Shown here: positions 33,334 to 42,320 of the stretch, in pieces
Layout: each line of letters begins with the position of its first letter
Numbering within the stretch: position 1 is the first letter of the stretch
Source of the DNA: Spirochaetaceae bacterium
GTDB taxonomy: Bacteria > Spirochaetota > Spirochaetia > Treponematales > Treponemataceae
Assembly: GCA_017622235.1 (NCBI GenBank)
Contig: JAGARN010000003.1
Span: forward strand, 1-42,320
Length of the DNA: 42,320 nucleotides
Direction of reading: 5' to 3'
Notes under the pieces: generated by a model
What the model was told of the DNA's origin: nothing
The model's database searches: none
What the model saw: the letters and a program-made list of their open reading frames with translations, nothing else
Translations under genes and position numbers: made by a program

Positions 33334-34900
33334 TTTTCTTTTTTGAAAAAAAACTATAACGCAACTTTTTATTCTTACCCTTTATTTTTATTGTTCCGCT
33401 TTTTACTAATTGACTAAGGATTTCGATATAATCTTGAGGTTCGTAGTTTTTTGTAATAAAGTTTGACATCCTTTTCTGGTACATTGTTGTAGCAGCTTCT
33501 TCCTTTGACCACTTTCCGTTGTGGAATTTTATATGTTTTAAAACAATTTTTTCGTCTTGTGCTTGATTATTATTCTTTTTTTTCTTTTTTGTGGTGTCGC
33601 ATATATCGCATCCACTACAAACAGTTTCTTCCGTCGCAAGTGCATCTAGTAAAATCTGTCTGCGGCAAGTAGTTGATTCTGCGTAGTTTTGCATAATTCG
33701 TTGCCGGCTATTTTGTGTAAATAATTCAAATTTTAATTTATCGGCTAAGCCCCAAAGTAATATTGCTTTAGACGGTTTGCCATCTCTTCCGCCACGGCCA
33801 GCTTCTTGAATATAGGCTTCTGCTGTAGGGGCAGGGCTAAAGTGAATAACTGTGCGTATGTCGCTTTTGTCAACACCCATACCAAAGGCACAGGTGCAAC
33901 ATAATATTCCTTTTGTGTGAGGGAAAAACCATTTTTCGGTTGCCGTTTTTTCTTCTTTCGTAAGTCCAGCGTGGTAGAATTTTACATTATCTTTAGGGAA
34001 TATTTCTCTCAAAAAGCGAGCTGTTTTTTCTGTTAACCGCCTTGTAGGACAAAATACAACCATTGGTTTTTCTTCTGTAAGTGCTAAACGTAATATTGTT
34101 TTTTCTTTTGCACAGGCATATTGCACCGAATAGTGAATATTTTGTCTGTCTGCTGTACTTTGCATTAGGTAGGGCTTATGTCCATCGAATAATATTTGTG
34201 TAACTCTCGAAAGTACCGGCGGTGAGGCTGTTGCGGTAAAAGCAGTCACTACAGGAATTTTTAATCGCTTAAGAATTTTGCCTAATTCTAAATACGAAGG
34301 TCTAAAACTGTCTCCCCATTCAGAAACACAATGAGCCTCATCTATAGCAGCGTGTATAATGTTGCAATGGGAAAGCCTTTCTAGTAATTCTTCTGAACAT
34401 AAAACTTCTGGATTAGCCAAAATTATTTTTGTTCCAGCGGCAATTTTACAAAAATTTTCTTCTCGTTCTTGAGGGGTTTGTTGACCTCTGAAAACTACAG
34501 CAGAAAGACCTGCTTGTTCAATACGTCGCATTTGATCAGACATTAATGCTAATAAGGGATAAATTATTAGTGTTGGTTTTTCTAGCAATAAAGCTGGAAT
34601 CATAAAACACATTGATTTACCTGCTCCCGTTGGTAAAAGAACTACTTGTTTACCTTTATTTTCTATATCTGTTTCAGTAATTTCATCCCTAGTAAATGAA
34701 TCTATTGTAGCAGAATCTTTAGTTTGTAACTTTTCGGCACACTCTAAAATGTTTGCTATAACTAGCCTTTGCCATGGGTAAAGACTAGAAACTTTGAAAA
34801 CATTTTTTGCAACTTGTGCCACCGAATCTTGAGATATAGAAAGGTATTCTTCCTCTAATGGAAAGTCTTGATAATTTTCAAAAAAAGTTTTTTTTTTCAC
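33278..34900 (-). CDS. recQ: RecQ-type ATP-dependent DNA helicase
   Basis: 540 residues of superfamily 2. Visible are the Q motif (YPWQRLVI, Q44), Walker A (LLPTGAGKS, 88-96), the RecQ-type DEAH box with aromatic loop (DEAHCVSEWGDSFRPSY), motif VI (QEAGRGGRDG), and a zinc site formed by the cysteine of TCRRQILLDAL with CSGCDIC. About 45 residues separate the Q motif from Walker A, roughly twice the usual, so there is an insertion. The tail is a short winged-helix-like piece, with no clear HRDC domain. The start is a GTG at 34900 followed at once by a run of ten A residues, and no ribosome site is seen. A second A-rich tract encodes KKKKK near residue 445. Confidence 0.85.
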   Translation of the reverse strand: MKKKTFFENYQDFPLEEEYLSISQDSVAQVAKNVFKVSSLYPWQRLVIANILECAEKLQTKDSATIDSFTRDEITETDIENKGKQVVLLPTGAGKSMCFMIPALLLEKPTLIIYPLLALMSDQMRRIEQAGLSAVVFRGQQTPQEREENFCKIAAGTKIILANPEVLCSEELLERLSHCNIIHAAIDEAHCVSEWGDSFRPSYLELGKILKRLKIPVVTAFTATASPPVLSRVTQILFDGHKPYLMQSTADRQNIHYSVQYACAKEKTILRLALTEEKPMVVFCPTRRLTEKTARFLREIFPKDNVKFYHAGLTKEEKTATEKWFFPHTKGILCCTCAFGMGVDKSDIRTVIHFSPAPTAEAYIQEAGRGGRDGKPSKAILLWGLADKLKFELFTQNSRQRIMQNYAESTTCRRQILLDALATEETVCSGCDICDTTKKKKKNNNQAQDEKIVLKHIKFHNGKWSKEEAATTMYQKRMSNFITKNYEPQDYIEILSQLVKSGTIKIKGKNKKLRYSFFSKKKTTLPHLLHFPEQELEPEQ

Positions 34901-34964
34901 TCTTTTATTTTGGATAACAGCAATGTTTTTTGCTCATAAATTTTAAAAACTAGATGACATTTAA

Positions 34965-36374
<1,410 letters not shown>

Positions 36375-36391
36375 ACTCCGCTAATTTTAGT

Positions 36392-36426
36392 AAAAAGACG
36401 GTGGGGTAAACCTTACCGTCTTTTTT
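36392..36426 (+). terminator. Terminator of gdhA
   Basis: AAAAAGACGGT (36392-36402) pairs with ACCGTCTTTTT (36415-36425) to give an 11-bp stem, with a T-run on the 3' side. It lies 17 bases after the gdhA stop and about 30 bases before metY. Confidence 0.85.
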
Positions 36427-36457
36427 ATAGTTTGATTTATATTTTGAGGTAAAATAA

Positions 36458-37723
36458 ATGAAAATAGAGACACAATGTTTGCATGAAGGTTATCAGCCCA
36501 AAAATGGAGAACCCCGTGTAGTTCCCATTGTTCAAAGTACAACCTACCGATTTGATTCCACAGACCATATTGCTCAGCTTTTTGATATGCCCACTGAATT
36601 TATGTATTCTCGTTTTGCAAACCCAACTTGTGATGCTGTAGAAAAAAAAATTGCCGCTTTAGAGGGTGGAGTAGGAGCAATGCTTACTTCTAGTGGACAG
36701 GCAGCATCCCTTTGTGCAATATTGAATTTGTGCAAAGCAGGAGACAGCTTTGTTGCAGTAAGTGCAATTTATGGTGGTACAGTAAATTTATTTTCTGTTA
36801 CATTGCAAAAATTTGGAATAAAATGTATTTGGGTTTCTCCAGAGGCAACGGAAGCTCAAATAAAAAAGGTCATAAAGAAGAACACAAAGGCAATTTTTGG
36901 TGAAACTATAGCAAATCCTGCTCTTCGTGTTTTTGATATAGAAAAATTTGCTAAGGTCGCACACCAAGCTGGAATCCCTCTAATCGTTGATAATACATTT
37001 GCCACTCCAGTGCTTTGTCGCCCAATTCAATGGGGTGCTGATATAGTAATTCATTCAACTACAAAGTACATGGACGGTCACGCCTTGCAGGTTGGGGGAG
37101 TGATAGTGGATAGTGGCAACTTTGATTGGGCCGCTAGCGGAAAGTTCCCAGAGTTTACAGAACCAGATGAAAGTTACCACGGTGTAATTTATACCAGAGA
37201 CTTTGGAAAAATGGCCTACATCATCAAAGCACGTATGCAGTTAATGCGGGATTTAGGTTGCTATCAATCTGCTCATGCCGCATTTTTGTTGAATTTGGGA
37301 CTTGAAACTTTGCCTGTTAGAATGAAACGTTATTGTTTAAATGCTTCTGTTGTTGCAGAATATTTTAAATGTTCTGATAAGATTGAATCTGTCACTTATC
37401 CTGGTTTACCAGAAAGTAAAGATAGGGCATTATCTCAAAAATATTTACCCGATGGATGCAGTGGAGTAATTTCTATTTCCATTAAAGGTGGAAGACCAGC
37501 CGCCGTTCGCTTTATGGATGCTTTAAAACTTGCTTCTAATGAAGTTCATGTTGCAGATATAAGAACTTGTGTATTGCATCCCGCATCTGCCACCCACCGG
37601 CAGCTTACGGATGAACAACTTGTGGCGGCAGGAATTGATGGCGGAATGATACGTTTTTCTTGTGGTTTAGAAAATGTAGAAGATATAATTGCGGATATTG
37701 AACAGGCCTTAGCAGCGGTGTAA
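36458..37723 (+). CDS. metY: O-acetylhomoserine sulfhydrylase-type PLP enzyme
   Basis: A Cys/Met-metabolism PLP-dependent enzyme of 421 residues, the length typical of O-acetylhomoserine sulfhydrylase, which makes homocysteine from sulfide. The PLP lysine is K203 in HSTTKYMDGH. SSGQAASLCAIL, IVDNTFATPVLCRP, SRFANPTCDAVE and HPASATHRQLTDEQ are all family signatures. GAGG lies before the ATG. Cystathionine synthase/lyase relatives share much of this, so the exact reaction is by best fit; methionine gamma-lyase is a less likely alternative. No S-box or other riboswitch is present in the short leader. Confidence 0.85.
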   Translation: MKIETQCLHEGYQPKNGEPRVVPIVQSTTYRFDSTDHIAQLFDMPTEFMYSRFANPTCDAVEKKIAALEGGVGAMLTSSGQAASLCAILNLCKAGDSFVAVSAIYGGTVNLFSVTLQKFGIKCIWVSPEATEAQIKKVIKKNTKAIFGETIANPALRVFDIEKFAKVAHQAGIPLIVDNTFATPVLCRPIQWGADIVIHSTTKYMDGHALQVGGVIVDSGNFDWAASGKFPEFTEPDESYHGVIYTRDFGKMAYIIKARMQLMRDLGCYQSAHAAFLLNLGLETLPVRMKRYCLNASVVAEYFKCSDKIESVTYPGLPESKDRALSQKYLPDGCSGVISISIKGGRPAAVRFMDALKLASNEVHVADIRTCVLHPASATHRQLTDEQLVAAGIDGGMIRFSCGLENVEDIIADIEQALAAV

Positions 37724-37725
37724 AA

Positions 37726-38514
37726 ATGTTTACAAACTTTCATACTCACACATATTTGTGTAAACACGCAGAAGGAACTGTGGCGGATTATGTTGCCGCT
37801 GCAGTTTCTGATAGCTGTAGTGCTTTGGGTTTTTCTGATCATTGTCCTTATCCGGATGATGGAATCGATACTTGGCCAGAAGTTCGTATGACACCAAAAC
37901 AGGCAGAAGATTATGTTGCTGATGTACGCTTAGCTGCTTCAAATGCAGATTTTTCGTTGTATCTTGGCTTTGAGTGCGAGTATGATAGTCGCTACAAAAA
38001 TTGGTATGCAGAGGAACTAAAAGGAAGGTTGCAAGCAGATTATCTTGTTCTTGGACCACATTGGATTTCTCAAGGAAATGGTTTTGTTTATGCACCAAGA
38101 ATAAAAGAAACTGTACTCATGCACCGTTATTTTGATTGTGTGATAGAGGCGATAGAAAGTGGTTTATTTAATTTTGTTGCTCATCCAGATTTGATAATGG
38201 CTGATGGGCGGTGCTGGACAGATGAACTTGCTGCTTGCTTTAGAGCATTGATTGATGCTGCTGTTTCTTATGATTTGCCACTCGAAATAAATGGTTTAGG
38301 TCTTGCCCGGGAACTTGTTGTGGGTCAAGATGGTTGGCGACATCCTTATCCAGTGGATAAATTTTGGCAAATTGCAAAAGAAAAAGGTGCAAAAGTTATC
38401 TGCAATGCTGACGCACATAGACCGCAAGATCTTGTTGCAAATGTAAAAAAAGCACGTGGTTACGCTGAAAATTTTGGTTTTTTGCCAATAGAAAATATTT
38501 TCCATAAGTTCTGA
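37726..38514 (+). CDS. PHP-family phosphatase, HisK-like
   Basis: 262 residues of the polymerase and histidinol phosphatase (PHP) fold. Metal ligands are seen in the first motif NFHTHTYLCKHAEG, then GFSDHCPYP, GFECEYD, VAHPDLIM and NADAHRPQDL. These belong to the histidinol-phosphatase (HisJ/HisK) group, which can supply the penultimate step of histidine synthesis. No other his gene is in the window, so the substrate is not secure. The ATG follows the metY stop by two bases, so the two are likely cotranscribed. Confidence 0.85.
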   Translation: MFTNFHTHTYLCKHAEGTVADYVAAAVSDSCSALGFSDHCPYPDDGIDTWPEVRMTPKQAEDYVADVRLAASNADFSLYLGFECEYDSRYKNWYAEELKGRLQADYLVLGPHWISQGNGFVYAPRIKETVLMHRYFDCVIEAIESGLFNFVAHPDLIMADGRCWTDELAACFRALIDAAVSYDLPLEINGLGLARELVVGQDGWRHPYPVDKFWQIAKEKGAKVICNADAHRPQDLVANVKKARGYAENFGFLPIENIFHKF

Positions 38515-38682
38515 AATTAAGACTTTGCTTTTTGTTGCTTTTTTTTTATATTCATTTATTTCACTAATATAAACTCCCGTAAAAGGCATAGTGTTGGTGT
38601 TGGGGAAATAGATACCAGTGTTATCCTACGTGTGGAGCGTTTTTTTGTTTAAATATATCAATTTCCCTAGATTTTCTGAAAA

Positions 38683-39375
38683 TTATAATTTTTTGCCTAC
38701 TTTTATTATTTCACCAAATTCAGTTTTAAAAATATAAAGCCAATATCCATTCCCATAATTATTTGGGTCTGAAACTTTTTCTCCAGTTGCTAAGTATTCT
38801 TTACTGCAACCATACCAATTTTTAAATTGTTTTGCAGAATATGCTGAATCAACTACATTGTCTAAGATAAACTCATTTTCGTTTTTTATGTATCCACCAA
38901 ATGCAACAGGAAAAATATTACAATCCATATTATTTATGATTTCTGTTGTATAATAGTTTTTTAAAGGATTACTACTTTTTTTATTACTTATTCTTATATT
39001 CTTAGAATTCAATTCTACTTCTTTCGTTGGTATTTTCTCAAAACCTAAGCCCTCATTTTCTTCAATCCAATAAGCTTCTTTTGGTATAATTTTCGCATTT
39101 TTAGAGATATGAAGAATTTCCCCTGACGGATATAATACACAAAAAGCCGTTATTTTATCTTTATGAATTTTTTCATTATCTGTAATATAAAATGAGCCAG
39201 ATTTATTATTTATTTTCTTCCAACAAGTTTTTTTAGTTTCAGAAACGTAGATTAAATAATTTCTATCTAATGATAAATAATAATCAATAAAATTGGATTT
39301 TTCATGAATCAACTTTGTTTTCTTAAATAGTAGTAGAAAAAATATACAAAGCAAAAACAATGGTATAATAGTCAT
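38683..39375 (-). CDS. Membrane-anchored protein of unknown function
   Basis: 230 residues from the ATG at 39375, chosen because AGGAGG lies nine bases upstream and the reading then begins with a signal-anchor (TIIPLFLLCIFFLLLFKKTK). A longer frame to 39435 is not preferred. The rest is hydrophilic and Lys/Asn-rich, with no motif I recognise. It looks like an exported or anchored protein of the mobile part of the genome. It is very AT-rich, more so than the adjacent PHP gene. It stands alone between the PHP gene and hsdR. Confidence 0.65.
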   Translation of the reverse strand: MTIIPLFLLCIFFLLLFKKTKLIHEKSNFIDYYLSLDRNYLIYVSETKKTCWKKINNKSGSFYITDNEKIHKDKITAFCVLYPSGEILHISKNAKIIPKEAYWIEENEGLGFEKIPTKEVELNSKNIRISNKKSSNPLKNYYTTEIINNMDCNIFPVAFGGYIKNENEFILDNVVDSAYSAKQFKNWYGCSKEYLATGEKVSDPNNYGNGYWLYIFKTEFGEIIKVGKKL

Positions 39376-39503
39376 TCTTCTTTTCCTCCTACAAACTTTT
39401 CTCTTACAAATCAACAGGAAACAATGCTGATTCATCTGCTCCTACACCCCAAATCACCTTCTGTTTTTCTGTTTGATTATAGCATATAATCATATTTTTA
39501 GAG

Positions 39504-39535
39504 TAAAAAAACGCCCTCCCCGTTTTGGAGAAGGC
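39504..39535 (-). terminator. Terminator downstream of hsdR
   Basis: On the minus strand GCCTTCTCC (39535-39527) pairs with GGGGAGGGC (39521-39513) around an AAAAC loop. This is a 9-bp stem with two G-U pairs, followed by seven T residues. A second 8-bp hairpin (GGTATGGT with ACCATGCC) lies immediately upstream, at 39533-39553. Both are about 75-100 bases past the hsdR stop. Confidence 0.8.
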
Positions 39536-39610
39536 ATGGTTGTTACCATACCTTTATTCACCGTGAACATCGTAGGTGTGAACAAAGACCTGTGGCAATT
39601 ACATAATATT

Positions 39611-42320
39611 TTAGCCTCCATATCTTGGACTTTCTTCTGCAACCATTAAGTTTTGGGAAGGATAATTTTCAAAATCGTAAGTTGGTTTGTTTGCTTTTTC
39701 GTTTTGAATAGTTTCTGAGTGTTCAAAGTCTTCTTGATTATCTGTCCACATTTCGCATTGGCTGATTACGGTTTTTAGTGCGTCTTCTTGGCCTTCTGGT
39801 GGATATTTGTATTTTTTAAGAAGGCGTTTTACTAGCATTCGCATTTTTGCACGGGCACTTTCCTTTTTTTGCCAATCGATTGTTTTGTTTTTGCGTAATT
39901 CTTCTGTAAGTTCTTTTGTGAGGGCAACAAGTTCTTCGTTTGAATAAAAATCTTTTACTGCCGCAGGTTTTGTAAGAGCATCATAAAATGCTAATTCTTC
40001 GTCTGTAAGACCAAGTTTGTTGCCTTCTTCATTTGCGTGGAGCATTTCTTTTGCAAGTTTTAACAATTCTTGAATTACTTCTTCATTTGTAAGCATTCCA
40101 TTTAAATAACGATTTAAAGTTTGCTGAATTAATTCGCTAAATTTTTCTGATTTTACAAGATTTGTTCGTTTATAAACTTTTACTTGTTCTGCAATCAATT
40201 TTTTGAGCATTTCTACAGCAAGATTTTTTTCTTTCATTTTTGAAATATTTTCTAAAAAGGCTGCATCAAAAAGATTGATTTGTTCCCCACTATCAGAAAA
40301 AAGATTTAAAACTCCATCTGATTTTACAGATTGTTTTAAAAGTTCATTGATTCTGTCGTTGATTTCTTTAAGAGAAAACTTTTTTCCTGTTGGACTAAAA
40401 AGAAGTCGCATTACTAAAACACGAACAGCTTCAAAAAAGGCCGCTTCCATTCGCATTTTTTCTTTTACCATTGAAGAACAAAGGGAAAGAGATTGTTTTA
40501 GCATTAATGCTTCTTTTATGAAACATTGTTTTTCTTCTTCTTTTTCTACAGACATAATAAAGTTTACAGCCCCAGTTATTGTTTTTCCTCGCTGTAAATC
40601 TGAGCCATCATAAAAATTAGAATAATCGTATCCATAAAAAAGATTTTGACATATTTCTAATTTTTCTTGGAATTTTGGATACGCTTTTTTTGCAATATCC
40701 ATTTCACCATAATTATTTTTGTCACGAACTGTGTAATCGTTCATGGCTTGTTTTAATGCGTTTGCAATTCCAACATAATCTACTACAAGCCCACCTTCTT
40801 TATCTTTAAAAACACGATTTACTCTGGCAATTGCTTGCATTAGATTGTAACTTTCCATTGGTTTATAAACATACATTGTTGCAAGTGACGGAACATCAAA
40901 GCCTGTAAGCCACATATCAACAACAATGGCAATTTTTAATGGACTTGAATTATCTTTAAACCGAATTGCAAGTTCTTGTTTATATTTTTTGTTACCAATA
41001 AAAGCTCGCCATTCTTCTGGATCTTTATTACTTTCTGTCATTACAAGAGCAATTTTTGCATCATCACCGGGAACTGTTGGTTCGACAAGCTCACCAACCG
41101 AAACAGATGTCTGAGTTTGTTGAAAGTTTTTTTTCAAAGTTCCTGCCCAAGAAGGACGCAATTCCAAAATTCTTTTAAAAATCTTCATTGCAATTGAACG
41201 ATTATAAGCAACAATCATAGCTTTTCCTGTGTACAAATACTGGCGTTCATTTTCGTAATGTTCCAAAATATCATCCACAAGAGAATTAATAGTTTTTTCA
41301 TGTCCCAGAATTTCTTCCATTTTTCCAAGTTCATGTTTACTTTTTTCTATTACTTCTTCATCTGCGTTTTGAGCAAGGTAATCATATTCTGCGTCAATTT
41401 GAGAAAGAACTTTATCATCAAGTTTTAATTTGATAACACGACTTTCGTAATAAACAGGTCGAGTTGCTCCGTCTAAAACTGCCTGTGTCATATCATAAAT
41501 GTCGATATAATCACCAAAAACTTCGATTGTACTTTTATCTTGGCGAGAAATTGGAGTTCCTGTAAAACCGATGTAACTTGCCTTTGGCAAAGAATCACGA
41601 ATAATTCTTGCAGTTCCAATTGTTCGGTGGGCAATTAGATTATCATTTTCGTCTTTGAAAGTTTTGATTTTTTCTGTTAATCCATATTGCCCACGATGAG
41701 CTTCGTCTGCCATTACAATAATATTTTTGCGTTCAGAAAGAGGTTCGTTTGATTCTTCAAACTTTTGCATTGTGGTAAAAATAATTCCGTTTGCCTTGCG
41801 ACCATCAAGTAATTTTTTAAGATGTTCTCGACTTTCGGCTTGAATTGGTTCTTGTCGCAAAAAATCCTTGCAATTATTGAATTGAGTAAAAAGCTGACTG
41901 TCTAAATCATTACGGTCTGTAATAACAACAATTGTGGGAGATTCTATTGTTTGTTGCAAAAGATGTGCATAAAAAACCATAGAAAGAGATTTTCCAGAAC
42001 CTTGGGTATGCCAAAAAACACCGATTTTTCCATCACCTAAAACCGCTTGTTTTGTTCGCTCTACAGCTTTTCTAACTGCAAAATATTGATGATATCCAGC
42101 TAAAATCTTAAAAGAATTGATTCCTTCGTTATTAAAACAAATAAAGTTTTTTATGATATCTAAAAGTCTCTCTTTTTGAAAAATCCCTTCAAAGAATGTT
42201 GTAAAATCTGCAAAAGATTTTGATTCAATATTTCCGTCTTTTGTTTTCCATTCCATAAAACGATCTTCGCCAGAAGTAATAGTTCCCGCTTTGCTTGTAA
42301 GTTGATCAGACATAACACAA
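39611..42320 (-). CDS. hsdR: Type I restriction enzyme R subunit, N-terminus cut by the window
   Basis: The motor and nuclease subunit of a type I restriction-modification system. The frame is open to the window edge (bases upstream of the ATG at 42313 read Cys-Val), so that ATG is internal. Seen are the Walker A box [16 protein letters not shown] in [21 protein letters not shown] (motif III) and motif VI in [10 protein letters not shown], followed by a long helical C-terminus for HsdM contact. Walker A falls about 110 residues into the visible part, whereas full HsdR has it near residue 300. The PD-(D/E)xK nuclease domain is therefore outside. HsdM and HsdS are expected upstream of it, outside the window. 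Confidence 0.93.
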   Translation of the reverse strand, partial: CVMSDQLTSKAGTITSGEDRFMEWKTKDGNIESKSFADFTTFFEGIFQKERLLDIIKNFICFNNEGINSFKILAGYHQYFAVRKAVERTKQAVLGDGKIGVFWHTQGSGKSLSMVFYAHLLQQTIESPTIVVITDRNDLDSQLFTQFNNCKDFLRQEPIQAESREHLKKLLDGRKANGIIFTTMQKFEESNEPLSERKNIIVMADEAHRGQYGLTEKIKTFKDENDNLIAHRTIGTARIIRDSLPKASYIGFTGTPISRQDKSTIEVFGDYIDIYDMTQAVLDGATRPVYYESRVIKLKLDDKVLSQIDAEYDYLAQNADEEVIEKSKHELGKMEEILGHEKTINSLVDDILEHYENERQYLYTGKAMIVAYNRSIAMKIFKRILELRPSWAGTLKKNFQQTQTSVSVGELVEPTVPGDDAKIALVMTESNKDPEEWRAFIGNKKYKQELAIRFKDNSSPLKIAIVVDMWLTGFDVPSLATMYVYKPMESYNLMQAIARVNRVFKDKEGGLVVDYVGIANALKQAMNDYTVRDKNNYGEMDIAKKAYPKFQEKLEICQNLFYGYDYSNFYDGSDLQRGKTITGAVNFIMSVEKEEEKQCFIKEALMLKQSLSLCSSMVKEKMRMEAAFFEAVRVLVMRLLFSPTGKKFSLKEINDRINELLKQSVKSDGVLNLFSDSGEQINLFDAAFLENISKMKEKNLAVEMLKKLIAEQVKVYKRTNLVKSEKFSELIQQTLNRYLNGMLTNEEVIQELLKLAKEMLHANEEGNKLGLTDEELAFYDALTKPAAVKDFYSNEELVALTKELTEELRKNKTIDWQKKESARAKMRMLVKRLLKKYKYPPEGQEDALKTVISQCEMWTDNQEDFEHSETIQNEKANKPTYDFENYPSQNLMVAEESPRYGG

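Noticed and set aside
42311..42313. ATG as the start of hsdR
   Set aside because: The frame stays open to the window edge and the nuclease domain expected before it is missing, so this is an internal methionine.

Overview
The window looks like an AT-rich bacterial chromosome segment, most likely from a host-associated Treponema or close spirochaete. This is inferred from the protein families, not from a marker gene: a complete Rnf operon, ThyX instead of ThyA, a Maf/DUF115 motility-associated glycosyltransferase, LysM-M23, M16 and NodB-like envelope proteins, and very AT-rich spacers. No rRNA, tRNA or CRISPR array was seen. Both ends cut through genes.

Layout. 1-2530: the 3' part of an AAA/DUF4143 ATPase, a LuxR/NarL-type response regulator, and two oppositely oriented pieces that look like the wreck of a sensor kinase. 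2612-6603: a Cof-type HAD phosphatase, a GMP synthetase lacking its glutaminase domain, thyX, and a beta-lactamase-fold serine hydrolase. 6717-12152 (minus): the rnfC-D-G-E-A-B operon, whose RnfG carries two FMN-binding domains. 12213-12441: a GC-rich cluster of three hairpins with a direct repeat, then class II ilvC, itself richer in G+C than its neighbours. 14279-17655: yajC-secD-secF. 17749-21059: ispH, a membrane protein, a secreted vWA protein and a lipoprotein. 21178-28798: aroC, a minus-strand envelope operon (LysM-M23 protein, zinc-ribbon protein, beta-propeller/NodB-like protein), and an M16-like protein without the zinc motif. 28774-33018 (minus): signal peptidase I, a class B penicillin-binding protein and a Maf/DUF115 protein with overlapping ends. 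33127-38514: a small membrane protein, a RecQ-type helicase, gdhA, metY and a PHP phosphatase. 38683-end (minus): an unknown membrane-anchored protein and the C-terminal part of a type I restriction HsdR subunit.

How the genes work together. Rnf couples ferredoxin and NAD redox chemistry to an ion gradient. SecDF-YajC and signal peptidase I serve protein export. The LysM, PBP, M16-like and propeller proteins act in or at the envelope. IlvC, AroC, GdhA, MetY, GuaA, ThyX and IspH are core biosynthesis. The most striking cross-cutting signal is at promoters. At several unrelated genes the -35/-10 pair has an exact 17-bp spacer and the -10 ends only 6-9 bases before the ATG, with no Shine-Dalgarno. 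This predicts leaderless or nearly leaderless mRNAs beside genes that have ordinary ribosome sites. Other notable points are the duplicated RnfG, the glutaminase-less GMP synthetase, two envelope proteins with ruined metal-site motifs, and several convergent gene ends that overlap.
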